64,000 bases of DNA from Rhodococcoides fascians NBRC 12155 = LMG 3623 (GCF_001894785.1 NZ_BCWW01000009.1:1-64000), one strand, 5' to 3'; positions 8,748-18,169 are shown, counted from the first letter of the stretch. Notes: generated by a model not told the origin, from the letters alone. A program made the numbers and translations.

Positions 8748-9236
8748 GTGCATATTCGCGACACCACGGTAGAAGACCTCCCCGACATTCTCGACATCCA
8801 CAACGATGCGGTCGCCAACACCACCGCCATCTGGGACGAGGAACAGGTGGACCTCGCCGATCGCACAGCGTGGTTCGAGGGACGGATCGCTGCCGGGTAC
8901 CCGGTACTCACCGCGGAGGTCGACGGCCGGGTCGCCGGCTACGCGTCGTACGGCCAGTGGCGAGTCAAGAGCGGCTACCGGCACTCGGTGGAACATTCGG
9001 TGTACATCCACCGCGACTTCTATCGCCGCGGCCTGGCCAGTGCCCTGCTGAGCGAATTGATCGACCGGGCCCGAGGCGGCGACATCCACGTGCTGGTGGG
9101 GTTCATCGAATCCGAGAACACCACGTCCATCGCACTGCACGAGAAGTTCGGCTTCGTTCGCGTCGGACAGATGCCGGAGGTAGGGGTCAAGTTCGGGCGC
9201 TGGCTGGACCTGACCCTGATGCAACTGACGCTCTGA
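8748..9236 (+). CDS. GNAT N-acetyltransferase, phosphinothricin/amino-acid acetyltransferase family
   Basis: A 162-aa GNAT protein resembling the PAT/YncA (MnaT) group. Visible motifs include IHNDAVANTTAIWDE near the N-terminus, HSVYIHRDFYRRGLASALL (acetyl-CoA binding motif A) and GFIESENTTSIALHEKFGF (motif B). This family acetylates methionine sulfone, sulfoximine or phosphinothricin-type amines. I start at GTG 8748 because TATCCT (8736-8741) lies 7 nt upstream and the next gene upstream ends at 8728. Confidence 0.88.
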   Translation: MHIRDTTVEDLPDILDIHNDAVANTTAIWDEEQVDLADRTAWFEGRIAAGYPVLTAEVDGRVAGYASYGQWRVKSGYRHSVEHSVYIHRDFYRRGLASALLSELIDRARGGDIHVLVGFIESENTTSIALHEKFGFVRVGQMPEVGVKFGRWLDLTLMQLTL

Positions 9237-9254
9237 CCCGACGGACGGGCGAGG

Positions 9255-10250
9255 TCAGGCCTTGCGGCGACCGATCACCGCAGCGAGACCGCCGCCCACC
9301 GCACCCAGGGCCAGCGCAGTGGGAACACCGATCTTGGCGGCCTTGCGTCCGGTGCGATAGTCGCGAATCTCCCAGCCGCGGTTCTTCGCCAGCTCACGCA
9401 GGTCCGGATCGGGGTTGATCGCGACCGCGGTACCGACGAGCGAGAGCATCGGCACGTCGTTGTGGCTGTCCGAATACGCGGTGCACCGCTTGAGGTTGAG
9501 GCCTTCACGTACGGCCAACGACCGCACCGCATGAGCTTTGCCGATGCCGTGCAGGATGTCGCCGACGAGACGGCCGGTGAAGACGCCGTCCTTACTCTCG
9601 GCGACAGTTCCCAGCGCGCCCGTCAGGCCCAGCCGCTTGGCGATGATCTGCGCCAGTTCGAGGGGAGTGGCGGTGACCAGCCACACCTGCTGACCTGCGT
9701 CGAGGTGCATCTGGGCGAGGGCACGGGTGCCCGCCCAGATCTTGTCGGCGATCATCTCGTCGTAGATTTCCTCGCCGAGCCGGCTCAGTTCGGCAGTGGG
9801 ACGACCGGTGATGAACGAGAGCGCCTTCTCGCGGCCACTGGCCACGTCCTCGCTGTTCTCCTTGCCGCTGACCCTGAATTTGACTTGCTGCCAAGCGAAT
9901 TGGGCGACGTCGCCCGTGGTGAAGTACTTTCGGGCGGCGAGCCCGCGCGCGAAGTGGATGATCGACGCGCCCTGCACCATGGTGTTGTCCACGTCGAAGA
10001 AGGCGGCTGCGGTCAGATCGCGGGGAACCGCTCCCTCGGACTCGACCTGCAGGGCGAGAGCGGCATCGGCGCTCGCTTCACCCGCGACGTTGGCGCGTAC
10101 CTCCGCATCGGACGGGCCGAACGGATTGCGAATCCGGCGAATACGCCGCTTGCGCTGCTTGTCCCCGTCCGGATCGTTCGTGTCGACCATGTCGACATCG
10201 GGCGTGTCCTCGATCGGCAGGTCTGTGCCCCCGTCAGTCACCACGTCCAC
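9255..10250 (-). CDS. HAD-IB family phosphatase (SerB1-like, Rv0505c-like)
   Basis: A 331-aa HAD-superfamily hydrolase. Motif I is [13 protein letters not shown], motif [11 protein letters not shown], motif III/IV the K...[11 protein letters not shown] run. The Arg/Lys-rich stretch before motif I and the glycine-rich tail are typical of the SerB1/CicA group in actinobacteria. Phosphoserine phosphatase is the customary name, but other substrates are possible. The start could also be GTG at 10244 or 10241, which are better spaced from GGGAGG at 10251-10256. It converges on the acetyltransferase gene. Confidence 0.85.
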   Translation of the reverse strand: MDVVTDGGTDLPIEDTPDVDMVDTNDPDGDKQRKRRIRRIRNPFGPSDAEVRANVAGEASADAALALQVESEGAVPRDLTAAAFFDVDNTMVQGASIIHFARGLAARKYFTTGDVAQFAWQQVKFRVSGKENSEDVASGREKALSFITGRPTAELSRLGEEIYDEMIADKIWAGTRALAQMHLDAGQQVWLVTATPLELAQIIAKRLGLTGALGTVAESKDGVFTGRLVGDILHGIGKAHAVRSLAVREGLNLKRCTAYSDSHNDVPMLSLVGTAVAINPDPDLRELAKNRGWEIRDYRTGRKAAKIGVPTALALGAVGGGLAAVIGRRKA

Positions 10251-10394
10251 CTCCCTCGCCAGTACGTCACTCGCAGCCTAATGCGTGCGTCCGACACGAG
10301 CGTCGCACGACGGCACCTACCGACGATGAACAGTTCCCGACGCACCGCGCAGCTGTGACCTTCGTCTCTGTTGCCGGCATGTCAGAGTGGACGG

Positions 10395-10676
10395 ATGGAA
10401 ACGACTCCGTCCGGCGTGGCACTTCTCACCCGCGCAGGTTGCCATTCCTGCACCCACGCGTCCGCGGTGCTCCACGAGGTGTGCGCCGAATTCGGCGTCG
10501 CCGTGACGGTCATCGACGTGGACGAGGCCGCGGCCGAATCGCCTGACCTGCGCGCGGAGTACGGCGACCGAGTGCCCGTGGTGCTACTCGACGGTGTCGA
10601 GCACAGTTACTGGGAGGTCGACGTGCCCCGATTGCGGGCCGATCTGGGCCGGGCAGGGCACCCTAAGAACGTGTGA
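10395..10676 (+). CDS. Glutaredoxin-like thiol protein (Rv0508-like)
   Basis: A 93-aa protein of the glutaredoxin-like DUF836 type. The redox motif is CHSC in LLTRAGCHSCTHA near the N-terminus, and RVPVVLLDG supplies the cis-Pro loop. It probably acts as a small thiol-disulfide carrier in the cytoplasm. Its place just before the heme operon is shared with Rv0508-hemA of mycobacteria. Confidence 0.85.
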   Translation: METTPSGVALLTRAGCHSCTHASAVLHEVCAEFGVAVTVIDVDEAAAESPDLRAEYGDRVPVVLLDGVEHSYWEVDVPRLRADLGRAGHPKNV

Positions 10677-10715
10677 TTGCTCTCCGTGTGCAGGTGAGGG
10701 CCGGTATGCGCAACT

Positions 10716-10733
10716 TTGTTCATTCGTTCACAA
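10716..10733. promoter_or_regulatory. Candidate Rex operator upstream of rex
   Basis: TTGTTCATTCGTTCACAA matches the Rex box TTGTGAA-N4-TTCACAA in its right half completely and in five of seven left-half positions. A second partial site starting TGTGAAC lies at 10747. Both are upstream of rex-hemA, consistent with NADH-sensitive autoregulation. Confidence 0.55.
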
Positions 10734-10831
10734 GCAGTTACCGTGGTGTGAACAGCATTCGTGAAATAGACACGAACGCAGGATCAGCGTGAAGACCGGC
10801 ATCGACGCCGTTCGGACGAGGAGCCCCAGAC

Positions 10832-11644
10832 GTGACCGAAGAGCGCCCGTCGCCCAGCGGCGTAGAGCGGGTCATCCCTCAGGCTACGGTCACTCGTCTG
10901 GCGACATACCTGCGGGTCCTCTCGATCCTTGCAGACGAAGGCGTTCTCATCGTCTCGAGTGAAGAGCTTGCCACCGCAGCAGGCGTCGGATCTGCGAAAT
11001 TGCGCAAAGATCTCTCGTTCCTCGGACCCAACGGTGTGCGCGGAGTCGGTTACGACGTCGCGCGCCTGCGCGCCAAGATCGACAGTGCTCTCGGGCTCGA
11101 CCGTGGCCACCGCGTCGTACTGGCCGGTGTGGGCAACCTCGGTCAGGCCCTCGCCGGATACGGCGGTTTCGCACGTCGCGGATTCACCATGGTCGGCCTG
11201 TTCGACAACGACCCCGCGCGAGTCGGCACCGAGGTCGAGGGACTCACCGTTCGGCATATCGACGAGCTCGAAGACGCCTGCCGCGAACTCGAGGCGACCA
11301 TCGGTGTCATCGCCACTCCCGACGAGGCCGTCCACCAGGTGGCGGGCCGGTTCGTTTCGGGCGGAGTCGAGTGCATCCTGAGTTTCTCGCCGATGGTGCT
11401 CGACGTCCCCGACCACGTCGAAGTACGCCGAGTGGACCTGGCTGTCGAGATGCAGGTTCTGTCCTTCAACAGCTCCCGCAACGTGTCCGGGCCGACGATC
11501 GTGACAGCCCCGGTGCCGACGCCCGTGTCGGCGTCACCACTGCCCTCCACCTCGCGTCTGGGTCGCAGTCACGGCCCGCGCATCGCCGGTAATCCAAGCC
11601 CAGTCAACAGTTCGACAAGAAACGGATCGGTGATTGCACCGTGA
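10832..11644 (+). CDS. rex: Redox-sensing transcriptional repressor Rex
   Basis: A 270-aa repressor that senses NADH/NAD+. The N-terminal winged helix carries [18 protein letters not shown] (about 57-74), and the Rossmann domain starts [16 protein letters not shown] (G99, G101, G104). The family normally has ~210-230 residues; the extra Pro/Ser-rich tail is dispensable in appearance. It leads the heme operon and overlaps hemA as GTGA, so heme synthesis is likely tied to respiratory redox state. This rex position is seen in Streptomyces and Rhodococcus but, as far as I recall, not in M. tuberculosis. Confidence 0.96.
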   Translation: MTEERPSPSGVERVIPQATVTRLATYLRVLSILADEGVLIVSSEELATAAGVGSAKLRKDLSFLGPNGVRGVGYDVARLRAKIDSALGLDRGHRVVLAGVGNLGQALAGYGGFARRGFTMVGLFDNDPARVGTEVEGLTVRHIDELEDACRELEATIGVIATPDEAVHQVAGRFVSGGVECILSFSPMVLDVPDHVEVRRVDLAVEMQVLSFNSSRNVSGPTIVTAPVPTPVSASPLPSTSRLGRSHGPRIAGNPSPVNSSTRNGSVIAP

Positions 11645-13038
11645 GTGTCCTTCTCGTCGGGATATCGCACCGTAGCGCTCCCGTCGCAGTCCTCGAGCGT
11701 GTCGCCATCACGGACACCGATCGCCCGAAACTGACCGACAAACTGATGGCCAGCGGAAACATCTCCGAGGTCATGGTGGTCTCCACGTGCAACCGCGTCG
11801 AGATCTACGCGGTCGTCGACGCGTTCCACGGCGCACTGACCGCCGTCGGCGAAGTTCTCGGTGAGCACTCCGGCCTCGAGATCGCCGACCTGACCAAGCA
11901 CGCCTACGTTCGGTACAGCGAGGCAGCCGTCGAGCACCTGTTCGCCGTGGCCAGTGGCCTGGACTCGATGGTCATCGGAGAGCAGCAGATCCTCGGCCAG
12001 ATTCGATCGGCCTACGCCGCCTCGGACGGTCAGCAGGCATCGGGCCGCGTCATGCACGAACTCGCGCAGCAGGCTCTGCGAGTCGGCAAGCGCGTGCACA
12101 GCGAAACCGGCATCGACGCCGCCGGAGCCTCGGTGGTGTCCGTCGCTCTCGACCGCGCCGCAGACGTGTTCGGCGGCTCGCTCCGCGGCCGCACCGCGGT
12201 GGTCCTCGGCGCAGGAGCGATGGGCGGACTCGCCGTCGCACACCTGGGCCGCGCCGGAATCGACTCGCTGACCGTCGTCAACCGCACCCGCGAACGAGCC
12301 GACCACCTGGCCGAGAACGCCGTCTCGAACGGAATCACCGCCTCCTCGGTCGCGCTCGAGAACCTGGCCGACGCAGTGGCCGCCGCCGACATCCTCGTCA
12401 CCTGTACCGGTGCGGTGGGGGCCGTCGTCTCCATCGCCGACGCCCACCTCGCACTCGCCCGCCGCGACGCAGACCGGCCGCTCGTGATCTGCGACCTGGG
12501 ACTACCGCGCGACGTCGACCCGGCCGTCTCCGGTCTGCCGGGCATCACCGTCTTCGACATGGAATCCCTGCAGCGCGACCCCGCTGCCGGAGCTGCCGCG
12601 AACGACGCGTCGGCCGCACGCGAGATCGTTTCCAACGAGCTCTCGGGTTACCTTGCGGGACAACGACTTGCCGAGGTCACCCCCACCGTCACAGCGCTGC
12701 GCCAGCGCGCCGCCGAGGTGGTCGAGGGGGAACTGCTGCGGCTCGAGTCGCGGCTGCCCGGGCTCGACTCCCCGCAGCGTGACGAAGTGGCCCGCACCGT
12801 GCGCCGCGTCGTCGACAAGTTGCTGCATTCACCGACGGTGCGCGTCAAGCAGCTCGCCAGCACTCCCGGCGGAGATTCCTATGCTGCGGCGCTGCGCGAA
12901 TTGTTCGAGCTCAGCCCCGGTTCGGTCGAGGCCGTGGCGACTCCCATGGAAATCGGTTCCCTGGAGTTGGTCGACGACTTCACGGCAAGCCGTACCGATC
13001 TTCGCCCCGGAACCACCGCCGAGGGGGATCAGGAATGA
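11641..13038 (+). CDS. hemA: Glutamyl-tRNA reductase
   Basis: A 465-aa enzyme that reduces glutamyl-tRNA(Glu) to glutamate-1-semialdehyde with NADPH, the entry point of the C5 heme pathway. The N-terminus [16 protein letters not shown] and the active-site Cys50 in STCNRVEIY are intact; the NADPH domain shows [12 protein letters not shown]. It works with hemL, located 16 kb downstream. It overlaps rex (GTGA) and hemC (ATGA). Confidence 0.97.
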   Translation: MSVLLVGISHRSAPVAVLERVAITDTDRPKLTDKLMASGNISEVMVVSTCNRVEIYAVVDAFHGALTAVGEVLGEHSGLEIADLTKHAYVRYSEAAVEHLFAVASGLDSMVIGEQQILGQIRSAYAASDGQQASGRVMHELAQQALRVGKRVHSETGIDAAGASVVSVALDRAADVFGGSLRGRTAVVLGAGAMGGLAVAHLGRAGIDSLTVVNRTRERADHLAENAVSNGITASSVALENLADAVAAADILVTCTGAVGAVVSIADAHLALARRDADRPLVICDLGLPRDVDPAVSGLPGITVFDMESLQRDPAAGAAANDASAAREIVSNELSGYLAGQRLAEVTPTVTALRQRAAEVVEGELLRLESRLPGLDSPQRDEVARTVRRVVDKLLHSPTVRVKQLASTPGGDSYAAALRELFELSPGSVEAVATPMEIGSLELVDDFTASRTDLRPGTTAEGDQE

Positions 13039-13994
13039 CCGGCGTCGTGAAGATCGGTACTCGCGGAAGCCTTCTCGCGACCACTCAGGCCGATACGGTT
13101 CGGGTGGCTCTCGCTGCGGCGGGAGTCGAAGCCGAACTGGTGATCGTCAAGACCGCGGGCGACCTGTCGGCTGCACCGGTGCAGACCATCGGCGTCGGAG
13201 TGTTCACCGCGGCGTTGCGTGAGGCCCTGGCCGACGGCACCGTCGACATCGCCGTGCACTCGTACAAGGATCTGCCGACCGCCGCCGACGAGCGCTTCAC
13301 CATCGCTGCCATTCCGGAGCGTGAAGATCCCCGCGATGCACTGGTTGCCCGCGACGGGCTCGTGCTCGGTGAGCTGCCGGCCGACGCGAAGGTGGGTACC
13401 TCCGCGCCCCGCCGTATTGCTCAATTGCGTGCTCTCGGACAGGGATTGGACGTTCGACCTCTGCGCGGCAACCTCGACACCCGCATCGGCAAGGTGGCCT
13501 CGGGTGAGCTCGACGCCGTCATCGTCGCGCGGGCGGGACTGTCCCGTATCGGCAGGTTGGACGTCGTCACCGAAGCGCTGGATCCGGTGCAGTTGCTGCC
13601 GGCTCCCGCACAGGGTGCACTGGCCGTCGAATGCCGCAGTGGCGACACCGATCTCGCTGCCTCCATCGCCACACTGGACGATGCACATTCGCGGGCGGCA
13701 GTGGCCGCCGAACGCGGATTGCTCGCCGAACTCGAAGCCGGCTGCACCGCGCCGGTGGGTGCGATCGCCGAGGTCGTCGAGTCCATCGACGAGGACGGCC
13801 GCATCTTCGACGAGTTGTCGCTGCGCGGCTGCGTCGCGGCCATCGACGGTAGCGACACCATTCGCGCGTCGATCGTCGGGTCACCCGACCGGGCCGAGGA
13901 ACTGGGCCGCGAACTGGCCCGCGAACTACTCGATCTCGGTGCACGCGAACTCGTTTCGGTCACCGAACCATCACAGGGCGGATCTCATGTCTAG
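13035..13994 (+). CDS. hemC: Porphobilinogen deaminase (hydroxymethylbilane synthase)
   Basis: A 319-aa enzyme that polymerises four porphobilinogens to hydroxymethylbilane. It begins with [12 protein letters not shown], contains VHSYKDLPT and RRIAQL, and has the dipyrromethane-cofactor cysteine C237 in [10 protein letters not shown]. The stop codon TAG is overlapped by the start of the following 56-aa ORF. Confidence 0.97.
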   Translation: MTGVVKIGTRGSLLATTQADTVRVALAAAGVEAELVIVKTAGDLSAAPVQTIGVGVFTAALREALADGTVDIAVHSYKDLPTAADERFTIAAIPEREDPRDALVARDGLVLGELPADAKVGTSAPRRIAQLRALGQGLDVRPLRGNLDTRIGKVASGELDAVIVARAGLSRIGRLDVVTEALDPVQLLPAPAQGALAVECRSGDTDLAASIATLDDAHSRAAVAAERGLLAELEAGCTAPVGAIAEVVESIDEDGRIFDELSLRGCVAAIDGSDTIRASIVGSPDRAEELGRELARELLDLGARELVSVTEPSQGGSHV

Positions 13995-14157
13995 GGCAAT
14001 AACGGCACCCGTTCGCGGACGCGCCAAACGCGCGGCGACCCGTCCCGTAGTGCGAAGAGAGTCGATCGCCACTGCCCGGCTGATTCCCAAACGGGGCACC
14101 GCAACCCCGATAGAACTGCAGTACCCATACAAGACAGCACTGGAGAACAACCGATGA
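13987..14157 (+). CDS. Small basic ORF bridging hemC and hemD
   Basis: A 56-codon ORF ([19 protein letters not shown]...TALENNR) whose ATG overlaps the last 8 nt of hemC and whose TGA overlaps the hemD ATG. Its first half is rich in Arg and Ala and has no Cys. It fills the otherwise unexplained 159-nt gap so that ribosomes could pass from hemC to hemD without leaving the message. Third-position GC is about 62%, visibly lower than its neighbours, so it may be a young or coupling-only ORF. No family is recognised. Confidence 0.5.
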   Translation: MSRAITAPVRGRAKRAATRPVVRRESIATARLIPKRGTATPIELQYPYKTALENNR

Positions 14158-15716
14158 GCCCAGTCCGCAAGAACACCAACGGACGGATCCTGTTCGTGGG
14201 ATCCGGGCCCGGTGACCCGGCTCTGCTCACGGTCCGGGCACGGGAAGTGCTCGGAGCGGCCGAGCTCGCTTTCACCGATCCCGACGTCGACAAGGGTGTC
14301 ACCGCTCTCGTCGGTGCCGACGTCCCTCGCGATGCCGAGACGGGTGAGAACGGGGTCGAGGTGCGCCCGGCACTGGGCGAGCCCGCCGAGGTCGCCAAAA
14401 CCCTTCTCGCCGAAGCCAAGAACGGCCACGATGTGGTGCGTCTGGTCTCGGGAGATCCGCTGACCACCGACTCGGTGATCGCCGAGGTCAGTGCCGTGGC
14501 CCGCACTCACGTGCCGTTCGAGGTGCTGCCCGGTCTGCCTTCGGGCTCCGCGGTACCCAGTTACGCAGGCATGGCACTCGGCTCCGGCCACACCGAAGCG
14601 GACGTTCGCGGCGAGGTCGACTGGGCTGCACTCGCGGCTGCTCCCGGCCCGCTGGTGTTGCACGCCACGGCGGGGCACCTGGCCGAAACCGCCAGTGCCC
14701 TCGTCGAACACGGCCTGGCACCGCAGACACCTGCAGCCATCACCGTGCGCGGCACCACCCGTCAGCAGCGCACCGTCGAGGCAACACTGGCCACCCTCAA
14801 CGACGCGGGATCCGAGCTCGTCGGATCTCTGGTGGTCACCGTCGGCAAGGTCGTCTCCGGGCGAAACAAGATGTCCTGGTGGGAGTCTCGCGCACTGTAC
14901 GGCTGGACCGTGCTGGTGCCGCGCACCAAGGATCAGGCCGGCGAGATGAGCGATCGCCTCGTCACGCACGGGGCCATCCCCATCGAAGTTCCGACCATCG
15001 CCGTCGAGCCCCCGCGCAGCCCGGCTCAGATGGAACGGTCGGTCAAGGGCCTGGTCGACGGCCGCTACCAGTGGGTCGTGTTCACCTCGACCAACGCCGT
15101 TCGCGCGGTGTGGGAGAAGTTCGAGGAATTCGGCCTGGACGCGCGTGCGTTCTCCGGCGTCAAGATCGCCTGTGTCGGTGAGGCAACCGCGGCCAAGGTG
15201 CGCTCGTTCGGCATCAATCCCGAACTCGTTCCGTCGGGGGAGCAGAGCTCGCTCGGACTGCTCGAGGACTTCCCGCCGTACGACGAGGTCTTCGACCCGG
15301 TCAATCGAGTTCTGTTGCCGCGCGCCGACATTGCTACCGAGACGCTCGCCGAAGGGCTGCGCGAACGCGGCTGGGAGATCGACGACGTCACGGCCTACCG
15401 CACCGTCCGGGCAGCGCCACCCCCCGCCGAGACCCGCGAGATGATCAAGACCGGTGGATTCGACGCGGTGTGCTTCACCTCGAGCTCCACCGTGCGGAAC
15501 CTGGTCGGTATCGCAGGTAAGCCGCATGCTCGCACGCTCGTCGCGTGCATCGGCCCGAAGACCGCCGAGACGGCCGTCGAGTTCGGTCTGCGCGTGGACG
15601 TGCAGCCGGAGTCGGCTCAGGTCGGACCGCTGGTCGAGGCACTGGCAGAACACGCGGCTCGGCTGCGGGCCGAGGGTGCACTGCCGCCACCGCGCAAGAA
15701 GTCACGCAGGCGGTAA
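14154..15716 (+). CDS. hemD: Uroporphyrinogen-III synthase fused to a SUMT-like methyltransferase domain
   Basis: A 520-aa two-domain protein. Residues about 10-245 resemble uroporphyrinogen-III C-methyltransferase and begin VGSGPGDPALLT, but the usual GGDPFxFGRGGEE motif reads SGDPLTTDSVIAEV, so methylation may be lost. Residues about 250-510 are the HemD synthase that cyclises hydroxymethylbilane (GWTVLVPRTKDQA, VFTSTNAVRAVWE, CFTSSSTVRNLV). The same fusion is seen in Rv0511. A basic RKKSRRR tail is encoded by the first copy of a 19-bp tandem repeat. Confidence 0.93.
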   Translation: MSPVRKNTNGRILFVGSGPGDPALLTVRAREVLGAAELAFTDPDVDKGVTALVGADVPRDAETGENGVEVRPALGEPAEVAKTLLAEAKNGHDVVRLVSGDPLTTDSVIAEVSAVARTHVPFEVLPGLPSGSAVPSYAGMALGSGHTEADVRGEVDWAALAAAPGPLVLHATAGHLAETASALVEHGLAPQTPAAITVRGTTRQQRTVEATLATLNDAGSELVGSLVVTVGKVVSGRNKMSWWESRALYGWTVLVPRTKDQAGEMSDRLVTHGAIPIEVPTIAVEPPRSPAQMERSVKGLVDGRYQWVVFTSTNAVRAVWEKFEEFGLDARAFSGVKIACVGEATAAKVRSFGINPELVPSGEQSSLGLLEDFPPYDEVFDPVNRVLLPRADIATETLAEGLRERGWEIDDVTAYRTVRAAPPPAETREMIKTGGFDAVCFTSSSTVRNLVGIAGKPHARTLVACIGPKTAETAVEFGLRVDVQPESAQVGPLVEALAEHAARLRAEGALPPPRKKSRRR

Positions 15717-15752
15717 GAAGTCACGCAGGCGGTAAGAAGTCACGCAGGCGCT
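15696..15752 (+). repeat. Three tandem 19-bp repeats across the hemD stop codon
   Basis: AAGAAGTCACGCAGGCGGT is present at 15696-15714 and 15715-15733; a third copy with one change is at 15734-15752. The first copy encodes the last residues of HemD. The TAA stop forms at the first junction, so extra copies lie in the intergenic region. Confidence 0.95.
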
Positions 15753-15761
15753 GAATGCGCC

Positions 15762-15805
15762 TCGTGCGCGTTGTGCGTAGCTCCGGCCACACACAACGCG
15801 CACGA
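15762..15805. promoter_or_regulatory. Perfect 14-bp inverted repeat just upstream of hemB
   Basis: TCGTGCGCGTTGTG (15762-15775) and CACAACGCGCACGA (15792-15805) pair without mismatch over a 16-nt loop. The stem ends 8 nt before the hemB GTG. It could attenuate transcription or translation of hemB, or end hemD transcripts; no T-tract is seen. Confidence 0.65.
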
Positions 15806-15813
15806 CGAACCAA

Positions 15814-16803
15814 GTGAGGCAGGTTCGCTTGTTCCCCACCGACCGTCCCCGACGCCTTCGCCGCACTCCGGCACTGCGCCGCCTCGTGGCCGAAACGTCG
15901 CTGCAGCCACGGCATCTGGTGTTGCCGATGTTCGTCGCCGACGGCATCTCCGAGCCCCGCGCGATCAGCTCGATGCCCGGAGTGTTCCAGCACACGCTGG
16001 ACTCGCTGAGCAGGGCCGCCGAGGAAGCAGTCGCAGCCGGTGTCGGCGGCGTGATGTTGTTCGGTGTCCCCAAGATCGAGGACAAGGACGAGAACGGTTC
16101 GGGGGCAACGGATCCCGACGGAATCCTCAACCGGGGCCTGGCCCGTCTGAAAGCCGATCTCGGTGACTCGACGGTCATCATGGCCGACACCTGCCTCGAC
16201 GAGTTCACCTCGCACGGCCACTGCGGTGTGCTGAGCGAGAACGGCTCGATCGACAACGACGCGACGTTGCTGCGGTATGTCGACATGGCCGTCGCGCAGG
16301 CGGAATCCGGAGCGCACCTGCTCGGGCCGAGCGGCATGATGGACGGCCAGGTCGGTGCCATTCGTGCTGGACTCGATGCGGCCGGTCACGTCGAGGTGGG
16401 GCAGCTGGCGTATTCGGCGAAGTATGCGTCTGCGTTCTATGGACCGTTCCGTGAAGCGGTCGGCTCGTCGCTGCAGGGTGACCGTCGGACGTATCAGCAG
16501 GACGCGGCCAACCGTCGTGAGGCGACCCACGAGGTCGAGCTCGATCTTGCCGAGGGTGCCGACATGGTGATGGTCAAGCCGGCGATGTCGTATCTGGACA
16601 TTCTCCGCGACGTGGCCGAGATGTCACCGGTTCCGGTTGCGGCGTACCAGATTTCGGGGGAGTATGCCATGATCACCGCCGCTGCCCAGAACGGGTGGAT
16701 CGACCGGGACGCCGCGGTCCTCGAATCGCTCGTCGGCATCAGGCGCGCCGGTGCAGATGTCGTACTGACCTACTGGGCAACCGAAGTGGCGGGCTGGCTG
16801 TGA
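15814..16803 (+). CDS. hemB: Delta-aminolevulinic acid dehydratase (porphobilinogen synthase)
   Basis: A 329-aa enzyme that condenses two 5-aminolevulinates to porphobilinogen. Schiff-base lysines lie in YSAKYASAFYGPFR and MVKPAMSYLD. The metal motif DTCLDEFTSHGHCG keeps Cys127 and Cys137 but has Asp in place of the middle Cys of the zinc type, an intermediate pattern I recall from other actinobacterial HemB. The start may be TTG at 15829 rather than GTG 15814, since GAGG at 15816-15819 is better placed for it. It overlaps the following membrane-protein gene. Confidence 0.95.
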   Translation: MRQVRLFPTDRPRRLRRTPALRRLVAETSLQPRHLVLPMFVADGISEPRAISSMPGVFQHTLDSLSRAAEEAVAAGVGGVMLFGVPKIEDKDENGSGATDPDGILNRGLARLKADLGDSTVIMADTCLDEFTSHGHCGVLSENGSIDNDATLLRYVDMAVAQAESGAHLLGPSGMMDGQVGAIRAGLDAAGHVEVGQLAYSAKYASAFYGPFREAVGSSLQGDRRTYQQDAANRREATHEVELDLAEGADMVMVKPAMSYLDILRDVAEMSPVPVAAYQISGEYAMITAAAQNGWIDRDAAVLESLVGIRRAGADVVLTYWATEVAGWL

Positions 16804-17438
16804 ACGATTTTCCTCCGAGCAACAACGCGGACGGTAGCAATCCTGACAGCAACGTGCCGAACAATCCTCCGTTGCAACCGGACTGGCAGCGCTGGGAGCT
16901 CGAACACGGCTTCCCTCAGTCCGGTCCCGAGCTCGAGCCGGCCGCTCGCCCGGCACCGGTGGATGTGGAGACTGCCCGGCACCTGTGGTGGGGAGTTGCG
17001 CTGATCGGTGCGATCTCGGCGCTGTACTCGGTGTGGACGCTGTTCGGCGCACGCGCGGAATTCGCGCAGTCTCTGCTCGACGACCTCGCAGCACAGGGTG
17101 CGGCGGCGGACATGACCGTCGAGTCCACGCAGTCGATGGTGACGGTGATGCTCGTCGTGACGCTGTTCGTCGTCGCGGGATTCGGTGCGTTGTTCCTGTT
17201 CTGGGTGAAGCGGATGCGCGCCGGCAAGATGTGGGCGCGCATGCTGCTGACCATCATCGGCTCGATCACCGTGTTCACGACGATTCTCGACCTGTTCGCG
17301 ATCGCATCGAGTACCGGTGCGATGAACATCGTCATGAGCGTGCTGAGCATCGGCCAAGGTGTGCTTGCTGCGGGTGCGATCTACTTGATGCACCGCAAGG
17401 AATCCAACGAGTACTTCCTGTCCTCGCGGAAGCGCTGA
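16800..17438 (+). CDS. Four-helix membrane protein downstream of hemB (Rv0513-like position)
   Basis: A 212-aa protein that starts on GTG overlapping the hemB stop. About 60 hydrophilic, Asn/Pro-rich residues precede four predicted membrane helices: WWGVALIGAISALYSVW, MVTVMLVVTLFVVAGFGALF, MLLTIIGSITVFTTILDLF and IVMSVLSIGQGVLAAGAIYL. Its position matches Rv0513. Coupling to hemB hints at a role near heme or membrane metabolism, but no family function is known to me. Confidence 0.85.
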   Translation: MNDFPPSNNADGSNPDSNVPNNPPLQPDWQRWELEHGFPQSGPELEPAARPAPVDVETARHLWWGVALIGAISALYSVWTLFGARAEFAQSLLDDLAAQGAAADMTVESTQSMVTVMLVVTLFVVAGFGALFLFWVKRMRAGKMWARMLLTIIGSITVFTTILDLFAIASSTGAMNIVMSVLSIGQGVLAAGAIYLMHRKESNEYFLSSRKR

Positions 17439-17519
17439 TTTCGAGCGTGTTCCGCGCGCCGAGCCCGTCGGTGTGACTACCATCACTTTCGATAAAAGTA
17501 TCGAGTGATCGGATCGAAC

Positions 17520-17693
17520 ATGGCAGAGAACATTCCGGTGCCGCCCAGTCGTGCCCTCCCGGAGTCGATCGCGGCGGCCGAGAGCAACGCGTGTCCCGCC
17601 GAGAACGGCAGGCCCGGGTGGGCATTGCTCGGTCTGCTGCTCGCCGTGTCGGCGGCCATCGCCATCATGGCGCTGGGAATTTCTGCCGGCTGA
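17520..17693 (+). CDS. Small single-helix membrane protein
   Basis: A 57-aa protein with a hydrophilic N-terminal half and one C-terminal helix (WALLGLLLAVSAAIAIMALG). The ATG at 17520 is chosen over a GTG at 17505. A short inverted repeat CGATA-N4-TATCG lies just upstream at 17490-17503. No family is recognised; coding status is inferred from codon bias, the helix and its place in a run of membrane genes. Confidence 0.6.
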   Translation: MAENIPVPPSRALPESIAAAESNACPAENGRPGWALLGLLLAVSAAIAIMALGISAG

Positions 17694-17719
17694 ACTCTGC
17701 GCCGCCGCGCGGTGGCAGT

Positions 17720-18169
17720 ATGTCGAGCGTGAGTGCTGACATTGACGAATCGATGGTTCGTCCCCGGGTGGTCTCCACCGCGTACTGGTTGTGGTTGGCG
17801 TCGGCAGTGATGCTGATCGTCGTCTGCATGATCGCGCTCACGTTGCCCGTCGATCAGATCCGCGCGTCGTTCACCGACGGCGGCGCGAGCGACGAACAGA
17901 TCGACTCTTTTCTGACCGTGTTCCGAGGTCTCGGTGTCATCTTCGGCGTGGTCGGCCTGGCAGTGGGGCTGATGTCGGGCCCCGTCCGAGGTGGCGACCG
18001 ACGGTTCCGACGGGCGTTGGTGGCGCTGTCCGGGGCCACCGCGCTGCTCTTGACCTTCGCCGCGCTCGTCTTCCCGTTCGTGTTGCTGATCATCACGATC
18101 GCGCTGGTCGTTGCATCGGTGCTGGTGTATCGCCCGTCGGCGCGAGAGTGGTTCGTCCGTGAGCAATGA
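17720..18169 (+). CDS. Membrane protein of unknown function
   Basis: A 149-aa protein with four predicted helices (near residues 17-38, 66-88, 100-115 and 115-137), with no catalytic motif. The ATG at 17720 follows the previous gene by 26 nt. It overlaps the next gene by 11 nt, so the two are translated together. Confidence 0.8.
   Translation: MSSVSADIDESMVRPRVVSTAYWLWLASAVMLIVVCMIALTLPVDQIRASFTDGGASDEQIDSFLTVFRGLGVIFGVVGLAVGLMSGPVRGGDRRFRRALVALSGATALLLTFAALVFPFVLLIITIALVVASVLVYRPSAREWFVREQ

Noticed and set aside
13971..15653. A 560-codon minus-strand open frame opposite hemD
   Set aside because: HemD on the plus strand has clear family motifs and operon context; the antisense frame is a GC-bias artefact.
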